A stretch of DNA of 64,000 nucleotides from Crocinitomicaceae bacterium (GTDB taxonomy: Bacteria > Bacteroidota > Bacteroidia > Flavobacteriales_D > Crocinitomicaceae). The position numbers were made by a program, and so were the translations under genes. Where the stretch lies: positions 1 through 64,000 of the forward strand of contig JAQXCN010000008.1 in NCBI GenBank assembly GCA_029251865.1. Direction: 5' to 3'. Below are positions 38,449 through 46,711 of the stretch, one piece after another. The notes beneath the pieces are model-generated. The model searched no databases. It was given only the letters and a program-made list of their open reading frames with translations, and was not told where the DNA came from. Positions within the stretch are counted from its first letter, which is position 1. Every line of letters starts with the position of its first letter.

Positions 38449-41400
38449 ATGAAAAAACTCGTATTTCTCATTGCGTTCATACCTTGTTTTCTTGGCGCTC
38501 AATCCGTTTATCGTTTTAACAATTATACGATCAATGATGGCCTTTCTCAAAGTTCGGTTAACACGGTTATTCAGGATGGTAATAGTGCACTATGGATTGG
38601 TACACAAGATGGTCTTAACCGTTTCGATGGCGTAAAATTTGAGATCTTTAATTCAGATGAGAATAAAGGGATTGATAATCCATTTATAACGAGTTCAACA
38701 AAAGCCCAAGATGGTAGTTTGTGTTTTGGAACACGAAATGGCTTGACGGTTTATAATCTCGATAAGGAATCTTTTCAAACATATTCCCCTGAGGGAAATC
38801 AAAACTTGGATATTTCTTCGGTTTGTGCCGGAAAGGGTCAGGATTTATGGGTGAGTACGCTCAACCAAGGCATATTACAATTTAACTTTAAAGAAAAGAC
38901 CTTCAAAAAATTGAGTTGGGGAAATAGCGCAAAAGATATTCTCTCCCTTATCTATTTTCAGGGGGATTTAATTATTCACACAGGCGGTGAAGAATTATAT
39001 GTTTACAATATAGAATCCAAAAGTTTAAAGCGGATCAGGACTGATGTCCTTGGTTTTGAGGATTTTTCTATTTTAAATATATGTTTGGTTTCAGATGAGA
39101 ATATTTATATCGGTTCCAATTACGGTGTTTTTCAGTTGGATACAAAGTCACAATGCCTCCTTCGTGAATTTCAAAATTATCCAGTTTTAGGAACGGCAAA
39201 AATCAAGGATATTTGTTTATCACAAGGCCAATGGTTTTTTGCATCCTTAAATAACGGACTTTACACTATTGACGAAAATGGTGAATTAATTAATAGCACG
39301 CAGGACATGTTCCAAAAGAGTGCACTTATGTACAATAATCTCAGCTTCCTTTTTGAAGATATAAATCAAAAACTGTGGATTGGTAGTGAAAGAGGCATTT
39401 CTAGTTTTGACCCGAAATATTCAGGTTTTATTGGGGTTGGCCCTGGTGCGAACCCAAAAAAAAGCTTGCCTTCTCCGAACGTCTGGACGTTTTCGGAAGA
39501 CGCTACTGCGAAATATTTATTTGTTGGTTCGGATATAGGTATTTCAAGATTAAATAGGGAAACAGGGTTGTTTCAACATTTTAATCGTTGGAATAAAGAA
39601 GCTAAAGCAGGAGAGAAAGAGGGACGGTTTAATGTCCTTTCCTCCTATTGTATAGATTCAACTTTACTTCTCGTTGGTTTCGAAGATGGCCTCTTCAAAT
39701 TAGAAATAGAGGATGAGAAGCTTTTCAAATATACGAGGTTGAATTATGTCAATCCAATACTCTTATCAAAGTACAATCGAATATATGGTATTGAGCATTT
39801 GAATCAAAATAAATACCTTTTAGCCACCAAAGGAGCTGTCTTTTTATACAACCTAGAAACAGGTGATTCTCAAAGGTTTGAACACAATGTAAACCGCCCA
39901 AGTGAGTCACTCTCTCCTGGGGTATGTCGTGTGATTTATAAAGACCGAAAAAATCGTATTTGGTTCGCTACAAGCGCTGGTGGAATTAATTTACTAAGTA
40001 AAAACAAATCAGGGAATTATACGATTAAGCCACATCCGATTAATGCCAAAATTCAAAAAGTATGTAAGGACTATGCAACAGTGTTGTGTGATGATGCTCA
40101 AGGAAACCTTTATTTGGGAACCTATGGCTCAGGAATGCTTTATGTGGATTTAAAATCAGAGACCATAAAGAAAATCAACAAATCATCTGGCTTGCCAAAT
40201 AATATTATTTACGGCATTTTAAACGACGGGAAACGAATTTGGGTCAGCACGAATAAAGGGATTGCATCTTACCGGCCAAATAGTAAAGAGGTGAAATCTT
40301 ATCTCGAGATACATGGATTGGTTAGTAATGAATTTAATTCCAATGCGTTTTTTAGTTCATCTAACGGAGAACTTTATTTTGGCTCAATATACGGTTACAA
40401 TGTTTTTCGTCCTGATGCATTGAACATCGCGGATACTGACCAGGAAGTTATCATTACCAAGTTCAAATTGAATGGAGATTGGTTGAAGCCGGGAGAAGAA
40501 GGATCGCCATTAAAACGGCCAATTGCGAAAACCTCTTCTATTGAACTCCCTTATACAAATAGAAGTTTTACCATTCGGTTTCAAACAAGTGATCTTTCAA
40601 ACCCTGAATTGACACAATTTAAATATGAACTCACAGGCTCAGGCGAAAGGTTCATTGAGAATAATCGTGAAATAACCTTTAATTCATTATCTCCAGGCGA
40701 ATACACACTAAAGATTTATGCTAAACTTGGAGAAGGAGAGTGGAGTTCTAAACCGAGAGTCTTGGAAGTTTCAATCTTGCCGCCTTACTGGGGGACTTGG
40801 TGGTTTTGGACTATTGTTGCTCTAGTTATTTCTGTTTTTGTATTTCTCTTTTTTAGAAGAAGAATTGAAACTGAGCGAAGAGAACAAGTCAAATTAGAGA
40901 TTAAAGTCACTGAAAGAACCCGAGAGATAAGTAATCAGAAAACGCGTATTGAAGAACAAAGTAAACAACTTGAGTTAGAAAAGAACAATGTTGTTCGTCA
41001 ACAGGAACTACTCCAAAAGGAAAAGGACAATGCTGAACGCTGGCTTGCAAATGCGCTTCCTGAAGAGGTTGTTCGTGAATTAAAAGTAAAGGGAAAGGTA
41101 GATGCAAATGCCTTTGATCGCGTTTCCGTTATGTTTACAGATGTCGTTGGCTTTACAAATATTTCGAAGAGAATGCGTCCTAGTCGCTTGGTGAAACGTT
41201 TAGATGTTTTGTTTAGACGGTTTGATGAGATTATTCAAAACAATGATTTAGAGAAAATTAAAACAATTGGAGATGCCTACATGTGTGCCGGGGGAATTCC
41301 AATTGAAAATTCGACAAATCCTATGAATGCCTGTATTGCAGCACTGCACATACAAGATTACATGTCCAAGTTAAAATTTGATGCGATTGCGAACCATAGT

Positions 41401-42339
41401 GATTATTGGGAACTCAGACTAGGAATTCATACAGGTCCATTGGTAGCAGGGATTATAGGAGATTTGAAGCTCGCTTATGATATCTGGGGTCCAACCGTAA
41501 ATCAGGCGCAACAAATGGAGAAGTATGGGGCTCCTGGCGAGGTTACTATCTCGGGCAAAACATTCACTTTTATTGAGCCTTACTTCGAGTGCCTCCACAA
41601 AGGGAAGGTAACTATTAAGGGAGGGCTTGAGGTGGACATGTATGCTGTGTTAAATATTAAAACGGAATTGTCTGAAAAGGGAGAGGGGTTATTTCCCAAT
41701 GAAAAATTTAGTGAGATTGTAGAGCTTCATCATTTTAGCTCTATTAAATATTACAAAACAGAACATTTTGTTTTGGATTACTTGAAAAAGGGCTTATCAG
41801 AAAAACTTCTATATCATTCAGTTCATCATTCCATTGACGTAGTTCAGGCAGTTGAGAGGATCGCTTTGTCCGAAGGAGTGACAGATGAAGGACTTTTTTT
41901 ATTGAAAACGGCTGCGATTTTGCATGATGCTGGATTTGTGAAACAATATGAAAACAATGAGAGCATAGGTGCCGAAATGGCGGCGGAATGGCTTCCTAAT
42001 TACGGATATACAGAGCAGCATATAAAGACAATTGTAGAATTGATACATGTTACAGAAATCCCGCATAAACCGATAAATAAGCTTCAAGAAATTATTTGTG
42101 ACGCGGACTTAGACTATCTGGGGAGAGATGATTTTGAAAAGATTTCAAACCGTTTGCGTTTAGAACTTCGCGGAATGAAAAAATTAGCAAGCGATCGGGA
42201 ATGGGATAAAATTCAAGTTTCATTTTTGAAGAAGCATAAATACTTTACGAAAACATCTATAAAGGCGAGGCGTAAGAAAAAGAAAGAGAACTTAAAGGTC
42301 GTCCAAAAACGCGTTGAAGAAGATGAATATCAAGATTAA
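38449..42339 (+). CDS. Propeller sensor - class III nucleotide cyclase - HD phosphohydrolase fusion
   Basis: A 1296-residue sensor. It has a signal peptide, about twelve two-component-propeller repeats (25-660, e.g. ALWIGTQDGLNRFD), a Y_Y_Y domain (about 700-775), one membrane helix (785-803), a coiled coil (812-865), a class III cyclase domain (890-1065) and an HD domain (about 1120-1245). The cyclase metal ligands are D898 and D942. K938 and D1011 (YDIWG) match adenylate-type specificity, and N1018 is kept, but the transition-state Arg position is Q1022. The HD domain shows H1123, H1159-D1160 and D1218/D1220. The first part is as in hybrid two-component sensors, with a nucleotide-signalling output in place of the kinase. 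The ligand is unknown. Confidence 0.85.
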   Translation: MKKLVFLIAFIPCFLGAQSVYRFNNYTINDGLSQSSVNTVIQDGNSALWIGTQDGLNRFDGVKFEIFNSDENKGIDNPFITSSTKAQDGSLCFGTRNGLTVYNLDKESFQTYSPEGNQNLDISSVCAGKGQDLWVSTLNQGILQFNFKEKTFKKLSWGNSAKDILSLIYFQGDLIIHTGGEELYVYNIESKSLKRIRTDVLGFEDFSILNICLVSDENIYIGSNYGVFQLDTKSQCLLREFQNYPVLGTAKIKDICLSQGQWFFASLNNGLYTIDENGELINSTQDMFQKSALMYNNLSFLFEDINQKLWIGSERGISSFDPKYSGFIGVGPGANPKKSLPSPNVWTFSEDATAKYLFVGSDIGISRLNRETGLFQHFNRWNKEAKAGEKEGRFNVLSSYCIDSTLLLVGFEDGLFKLEIEDEKLFKYTRLNYVNPILLSKYNRIYGIEHLNQNKYLLATKGAVFLYNLETGDSQRFEHNVNRPSESLSPGVCRVIYKDRKNRIWFATSAGGINLLSKNKSGNYTIKPHPINAKIQKVCKDYATVLCDDAQGNLYLGTYGSGMLYVDLKSETIKKINKSSGLPNNIIYGILNDGKRIWVSTNKGIASYRPNSKEVKSYLEIHGLVSNEFNSNAFFSSSNGELYFGSIYGYNVFRPDALNIADTDQEVIITKFKLNGDWLKPGEEGSPLKRPIAKTSSIELPYTNRSFTIRFQTSDLSNPELTQFKYELTGSGERFIENNREITFNSLSPGEYTLKIYAKLGEGEWSSKPRVLEVSILPPYWGTWWFWTIVALVISVFVFLFFRRRIETERREQVKLEIKVTERTREISNQKTRIEEQSKQLELEKNNVVRQQELLQKEKDNAERWLANALPEEVVRELKVKGKVDANAFDRVSVMFTDVVGFTNISKRMRPSRLVKRLDVLFRRFDEIIQNNDLEKIKTIGDAYMCAGGIPIENSTNPMNACIAALHIQDYMSKLKFDAIANHSDYWELRLGIHTGPLVAGIIGDLKLAYDIWGPTVNQAQQMEKYGAPGEVTISGKTFTFIEPYFECLHKGKVTIKGGLEVDMYAVLNIKTELSEKGEGLFPNEKFSEIVELHHFSSIKYYKTEHFVLDYLKKGLSEKLLYHSVHHSIDVVQAVERIALSEGVTDEGLFLLKTAAILHDAGFVKQYENNESIGAEMAAEWLPNYGYTEQHIKTIVELIHVTEIPHKPINKLQEIICDADLDYLGRDDFEKISNRLRLELRGMKKLASDREWDKIQVSFLKKHKYFTKTSIKARRKKKKENLKVVQKRVEEDEYQD

Positions 42340-42740
42340 TTCAGCTCCTCACAGAGTTCTACGAGTATGCCATTTGTTGATTTAGGGTGTAGAAAAGCAA
42401 TTTTTTTATTATCAGCGCCTTCCTTTGGTGTTTCATGAATTAGAACGAATCCTTCTTTACCCAATCGGGCAATCTCAAATTCAATATCTTCTACCTCAAG
42501 CGCTAAATGATGAAATCCTTCTCGGTTTTTGCTCAGAAATTTGGCGATTGAAGAGGAAGGGTTTGTTGCCTCGAGAAGTTCGATTTTTGATTCACCAAGG
42601 GCTATAAATGCGGTTTTTACAGATTCAGAAGCAACGATCTCTGTCTTATACATTTCTTTACCCAAAAGTTTTTCAAATACGGAGATTGATTTTTCTATGG
42701 ATTCGACAGCAATGCCTAGATGCTCTATTTTTTTAATCAT
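42336..42740 (-). CDS. mce: Methylmalonyl-CoA epimerase
   Basis: Interconverts the (R) and (S) forms of methylmalonyl-CoA in propionate and branched-chain metabolism. The 134-residue protein is a double VOC fold with the metal ligands in place: H7 (KIEHLGIAV), E54 region (KIELLEA), FHHLALEV, and the C-terminal LVELCE. It is encoded downstream of the secreted-protein gene, overlapping it by 4 nt. It converges on the cyclase gene, with stops sharing TTAA at 42336-42339. Confidence 0.88.
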   Translation of the reverse strand: MIKKIEHLGIAVESIEKSISVFEKLLGKEMYKTEIVASESVKTAFIALGESKIELLEATNPSSSIAKFLSKNREGFHHLALEVEDIEFEIARLGKEGFVLIHETPKEGADNKKIAFLHPKSTNGILVELCEELN

Positions 42741-43543
42741 TTCCCCGCTTTTAAGAATTTTTCAGTTTTATTATCATAGTTCATGTAATATATGCCATTG
42801 ACAATATTTCGACAATCAACTTTATCGGAATAACCAATTTTCAATAAATTACCGAATGCATCCCATACCTCATACCTCGTTTTCTGTTTTTCTCCGTTAG
42901 AGTAAAAAAAGATATCATCGCGTACACTTGTAGGTGACATTGTGAATGAAGTAATCGAGGATTCTTGTATCACCTCTTTTGAAATTCTTTTTTCGCCAGA
43001 ATTATCTTTTTGGGTAACTCTGAATTTATTAAGGCCCGAATGAAGGGGTACTTTAAATGAGTATTTATTAATTGATTTTTTGCCTTTTCCTCGCACTTGA
43101 CCGACGCTTACCCAATTGTTCCACTTGTATTGTTCTACATCGAAATCTAAAACACCGAGTTCATTCGTTGTGACCCATTCTAACGTAGATTGGTCGCGCA
43201 TACTGATAGAGTTCAGTTCAAAAGTACTTGCTGGTAGTAAGATCTGGGGATTCAAAAAACGAGGCGTACACCCCTCAAAGTGTTCGATAACCACAAAAAC
43301 GTCATCACCAAGATCTAGATTAAAAAGACCAAAGTCCACTTCGAAATTAGGGGATTGAATTGAGGCAGGAAGCACATCTCCATTAACGGTAACTTTTATA
43401 ATACAGTAACCGAATCCATCGATTTGCTTTGGGTTTTTTATAAATAACTTCTCTCCTTGGTATTGCCCTTCAGTTGACAGCAGTTTGTATTGGCTAATAA
43501 GCGTAAATGGAATGATAAAAAGAAGGAAACTTAAAAACTTCAT
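42737..43543 (-). CDS. Secreted protein with a C-terminal T9SS sorting-like region
   Basis: A 268-residue protein with a signal peptide (KFLSFLLFIIPFTLISQ) and no recognised enzyme domain. The C-terminal ~75 residues look like a type IX secretion type A sorting domain: TMSPTSVRDDIFF, then YEVWDAFGNLLKIG, IVNGIYYMNYDNKTEKFLK, close to the usual pattern of G-N-L...L..GxYx...xxxKxxK. The cell has a SprE/PorW homolog, so export to the surface is plausible. ATG 43543 is preferred because it opens directly with the signal peptide. Confidence 0.6.
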   Translation of the reverse strand: MKFLSFLLFIIPFTLISQYKLLSTEGQYQGEKLFIKNPKQIDGFGYCIIKVTVNGDVLPASIQSPNFEVDFGLFNLDLGDDVFVVIEHFEGCTPRFLNPQILLPASTFELNSISMRDQSTLEWVTTNELGVLDFDVEQYKWNNWVSVGQVRGKGKKSINKYSFKVPLHSGLNKFRVTQKDNSGEKRISKEVIQESSITSFTMSPTSVRDDIFFYSNGEKQKTRYEVWDAFGNLLKIGYSDKVDCRNIVNGIYYMNYDNKTEKFLKAGK

Positions 43544-43617
43544 AGCGTGAATCAGTGAAACAATATTAGTGCCAATAAACTTAAAAAGCAAGACAAGGAC
43601 AAATGGACATTAAAATG

Positions 43618-43625
43618 TATTTTTG
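43618..43625 (+). promoter_or_regulatory. hemJ promoter -7 box next to the start codon
   Basis: TATTTTTG matches TAnnTTTG exactly and is separated from the ATG at 43630 by only 4 nt, the same geometry as at engB and ygiQ. It argues for ATG 43630 over in-frame upstream ATGs at 43603 and 43615, and for a leaderless mRNA. Confidence 0.5.
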
Positions 43626-43629
43626 CACT

Positions 43630-44163
43630 ATGAGTTTTGATATTGTAAAATCGTTACACATCATTTTTGTTGTTTGTTGGTTTGCGGGATTGTTTTATAT
43701 GGTCCGACTCTTTATCTATCATAAGGAAGCACAAATTGGACCTGTGGATGAAAAAACAATTCTATCAAAGCAATTTAAAATTATGGAGCACAAGCTTTGG
43801 TGGATTATAACAACACCATCGATGGTTCTGACTGTTCTTTTTGGTGCCTGGATGATTGTTTTAAATCATGAATATTACCTCTCTCAACCATGGATGCATT
43901 TGAAGCTTTTATTCGTTCTGCTTTTGATTGTATACCATTTTTTCACCCAAAGGATTATGTATCTAATTCAAAGTGAATCATTACGTTGGTCAAGTACCCA
44001 ACTTAGGCTATGGAATGAGCTTGCTACACTATTCTTAGTAGCTATTGTTTTCCTAGTCGTGCTTAAAAGCACGCTCAATTGGTTGTATGGAACAGTCGGT
44101 TTCTTTGCCGTAGGTTTAGGGCTAATGACAGCCGTCCGTATGTACAAGAGATTTAGGTCGTAA
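43630..44163 (+). CDS. hemJ: Protoporphyrinogen IX oxidase HemJ
   Basis: Oxidises protoporphyrinogen IX to protoporphyrin IX in heme biosynthesis. The 177-residue membrane protein of the HemJ/CopD-like family has four to five helices. H10 (KSLHIIFVVCWFAGLFYMVRLFIYH) and K92 (QPWMHLKL) match the essential His and Lys known from cyanobacterial HemJ. ATG 43630 follows directly after a promoter box. Heme supply fits the cytochrome-rich respiratory chain in this window. Confidence 0.88.
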   Translation: MSFDIVKSLHIIFVVCWFAGLFYMVRLFIYHKEAQIGPVDEKTILSKQFKIMEHKLWWIITTPSMVLTVLFGAWMIVLNHEYYLSQPWMHLKLLFVLLLIVYHFFTQRIMYLIQSESLRWSSTQLRLWNELATLFLVAIVFLVVLKSTLNWLYGTVGFFAVGLGLMTAVRMYKRFRS

Positions 44164-44192
44164 TACTACCCTTAAATCTTCACTAAATTGTA

Positions 44193-44222
44193 TTGTTTCT
44201 TTTAAAAGTTTAGTTACCTTTG
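44193..44222 (+). promoter_or_regulatory. Promoter of the ATP synthase operon
   Basis: TTG (44193-44195), a 19-nt spacer, then TACCTTTG (44215-44222) match both elements of the Bacteroidota promoter. The predicted start near 44229 leaves a leader of about 23 nt before the atpB GTG. It shows that atpBEFHAG need not depend on the distant atpZ operon. Confidence 0.65.
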
Positions 44223-44251
44223 CACAAAATTTTTGAAAAGACATTTTTAAC

Positions 44252-45352
44252 GTGAAGAAAGCACTAACATATTTCATAATCGCCTTAGTTTTTTCTGTGA
44301 CCTCGTTTGCTGTTATGGCAAATGACCACAAAGAAGAAAGTCAAGAGGAAAAAGAGTTTGATGTAAGCGAGATGATTATGCATCACGTTAAGGATGCCCA
44401 CGAATGGCACTTATGGGGCCCCGAGCACGGTGGAACATCAATCTATTTGCCGGTTATTTTAAAAACAGATGAGGGTATTGAGACTTTTTCGTCATCGCAT
44501 TTGTATCACGGAGAATTAGTTCATATCGGAGAAAACCATTACTACAAGGGTACAGGTCCTGCCGAAGGCTTTGCTATGTTTCATGAGAAAATATATGAAT
44601 TAGATGAGCATGGAATGCTTCATTTCGAGGATGGTCATGTACATGGTAATGTTAAACCAATGGATTTCTCAATAACCAAAAATGTCACTTCTTTATTCAT
44701 AGGATCATTCTTGGTTTTTATCCTTATGTTTTCTTGTGCTAGATTTTACAAAAAAAATGGCGCTGTAGCTCCAAGGGGGATTGCGAAGTTTTTGGAGCCG
44801 CTAATACTCTTCGTTCAGGACGATATCGCAAAGGCAAATATCAATGAAAAGAAGTACAAGAAATTTGTGCCATTTTTATTGACGGTTTTCTTTTTCATTT
44901 GGATCAATAACCTTTTAGGTTTAATCCCGATTTTCCCAGGCAGCGCGAATTTAACTGGAAATATATCTGTTACTTTCTTTCTTGCCTGTCTGACTTTAAT
45001 CATAATTTTAGTAAACGGTAATAAAAACTATTGGGGACACATTTTTGCACCTCCAGGCGTGCCGAAGGCATTGTTACCTATTATGATTCCAATTGAAATT
45101 GTTGGAATATTTACCAAACCTTTTGCCTTGATGATTCGATTGTTTGCTAACATAACAGCAGGACATATTATCATTTTGGCATTAATTTCAATCATATTTA
45201 TAAATAAAAATGTGGCATGGGGTGCACTCTCTGTTCCGATGGCTTTATTTATTTCTGTGTTGGAATTGTTAGTAGCTGCACTTCAGGCATATTTGTTTGC
45301 GATGTTGTCAGCTTTATTTATCGGTGCAGCCGTTGAGGAAGCGCACCATTAA
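44252..45352 (+). CDS. atpB: F-type ATP synthase subunit a
   Basis: Subunit a forms the proton half-channels of F0. The 366-residue protein is longer than the E. coli form because, as in other Bacteroidota, it starts with a signal peptide and a His/Glu-rich periplasmic domain (about residues 25-140). The membrane part shows the essential Arg in LMIRLFANITAGHIIIL and the C-terminal ELLVAALQAYLFAMLSALFI. The start codon is GTG at 44252. It is the first gene of atpBEFHAG. Confidence 0.94.
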   Translation: MKKALTYFIIALVFSVTSFAVMANDHKEESQEEKEFDVSEMIMHHVKDAHEWHLWGPEHGGTSIYLPVILKTDEGIETFSSSHLYHGELVHIGENHYYKGTGPAEGFAMFHEKIYELDEHGMLHFEDGHVHGNVKPMDFSITKNVTSLFIGSFLVFILMFSCARFYKKNGAVAPRGIAKFLEPLILFVQDDIAKANINEKKYKKFVPFLLTVFFFIWINNLLGLIPIFPGSANLTGNISVTFFLACLTLIIILVNGNKNYWGHIFAPPGVPKALLPIMIPIEIVGIFTKPFALMIRLFANITAGHIIILALISIIFINKNVAWGALSVPMALFISVLELLVAALQAYLFAMLSALFIGAAVEEAHH

Positions 45353-45366
45353 TTAGTAATTTTTAA

Positions 45367-45594
<228 letters not shown>

Positions 45595-45607
45595 TAATTA
45601 GAATGAG

Positions 45608-45641
45608 TTCTGCCACTACGGTTGGTAGTGGCAGAATTTTT
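45608..45641 (+). terminator. Terminator-like hairpin between atpE and atpF
   Basis: A perfect 12-bp stem (45608-45619 with 45625-45636) with the 5-nt loop GGTTG is followed by TTTTT. It has the form of a strong intrinsic terminator inside the ATP synthase operon. It could stop part of the transcripts or protect the 3' end of atpB-atpE mRNA, either of which would favour subunit c. Confidence 0.75.
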
Positions 45642-45660
45642 AAAATTTAAATTAAAAGAA

Positions 45661-46155
45661 ATGGATTTAGTATTACCAGATTTTGGATTGTTATTTTGGA
45701 CAGGGCTCGTTTTCTGTTCACTACTTTTCCTTTTGGCTAAGTTTGCTTGGAAGCCTATTCTCAGTGCTGTTAACGAAAGAGGGAACAGTATAGCTGAAGC
45801 ATTGGAGCTCGCAGAAAAAACACGAGAGGAAATGAAAACCTTAAAGGCTGAAAATGATCAGATTCTTAAGGTTGCAAAAGCGGAACGTGATGAGATTTTA
45901 AAAGATGCAAAGCAAACTTCGAATGCGATGATTGAGTCCGCTAAAGAGAAGTCAAAAGAAGAAGCACAGAAAATTGTAGATGCGGCTCGGGATTCGATAA
46001 GATCAGAAAAAGCAGCAGCAATGGCAGAACTTAAAACACATGTTGCGGCAATTTCTTTAGAAATAGCAGAAAAGGTTGTAAGAACAGAATTATCATCTGA
46101 TGAAAAGCAGAAAGCGCTTGCCAGTAATTTGGCATCAGATATCAATATGAATTAA
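45661..46155 (+). CDS. atpF: F-type ATP synthase subunit b
   Basis: Subunit b is the peripheral stalk joining F0 and F1. The 164-residue protein has one N-terminal membrane helix (about residues 8-28) and a long charged helix with alternating Ala, Glu and Lys to the end. I chose ATG 45661 because the longer frame would begin inside the hairpin that separates it from atpE. atpH starts 2 nt after its stop. Confidence 0.93.
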   Translation: MDLVLPDFGLLFWTGLVFCSLLFLLAKFAWKPILSAVNERGNSIAEALELAEKTREEMKTLKAENDQILKVAKAERDEILKDAKQTSNAMIESAKEKSKEEAQKIVDAARDSIRSEKAAAMAELKTHVAAISLEIAEKVVRTELSSDEKQKALASNLASDINMN

Positions 46156-46157
46156 CC

Positions 46158-46691
46158 ATGAGATCAACTAAGTCAGCGATTCGTTATGCGAAAGCATTTT
46201 TAGAATTGTCTTCAGAATCAAACTCTGTAGACCTTGTTGCCGTGGATATGGAACGCATTGTTGAAGCAGGTCTTGAGACTGGAGAATTTCAACTTTTCTT
46301 GAACTCCCCAATTGTTAAGACTGATAAGAAAATATCGATATTAAAGGCATTGTTCCCTGAGTTTACAGAACTCACATCCTCTTTCGTTGAATTGATTACA
46401 AAAAATAAAAGAGAGTATCTTCTTACAGAAATCGCAAGCGCTTTCGTGAATTTACTCAAAAAACAAAAAGGCATTGTCCCGGTATCAGTTACTAGTGCTG
46501 TGAAATTAGAAAAACAAACCCTCGTTCAGATACTCGATAAGTTAAAAACTCATGTTGACGGAGATTTTGAAGTAACTGAAGAGGTTGATCCATCGTTGAT
46601 AGGTGGATTTATTGTGAAAATGGATGATAAGCAAATAGATGCTTCCATAGCAACACAATTGAATAGAATGAAAATAGAATTGGCTAATTAA
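46158..46691 (+). CDS. atpH: F-type ATP synthase subunit delta
   Basis: Subunit delta caps F1 and binds the peripheral stalk. The 177-residue protein has the family layout: an N-terminal helical bundle (RYAKAFLELS at the start) and the C-terminal motif VDPSLIGGFIVKMDDKQIDASIATQLNRMK. It lies between atpF and atpA in the usual order. Confidence 0.93.
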   Translation: MRSTKSAIRYAKAFLELSSESNSVDLVAVDMERIVEAGLETGEFQLFLNSPIVKTDKKISILKALFPEFTELTSSFVELITKNKREYLLTEIASAFVNLLKKQKGIVPVSVTSAVKLEKQTLVQILDKLKTHVDGDFEVTEEVDPSLIGGFIVKMDDKQIDASIATQLNRMKIELAN

Positions 46692-46711
46692 TTTTTTAAA
46701 AAACAAATAAC

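Noticed and set aside
33500-44200. Genomic island between atpZ and atpB
   Set aside because: No integrase, transposase, tRNA edge or direct repeats, and the genes are mostly core functions; only an operon split is supported.
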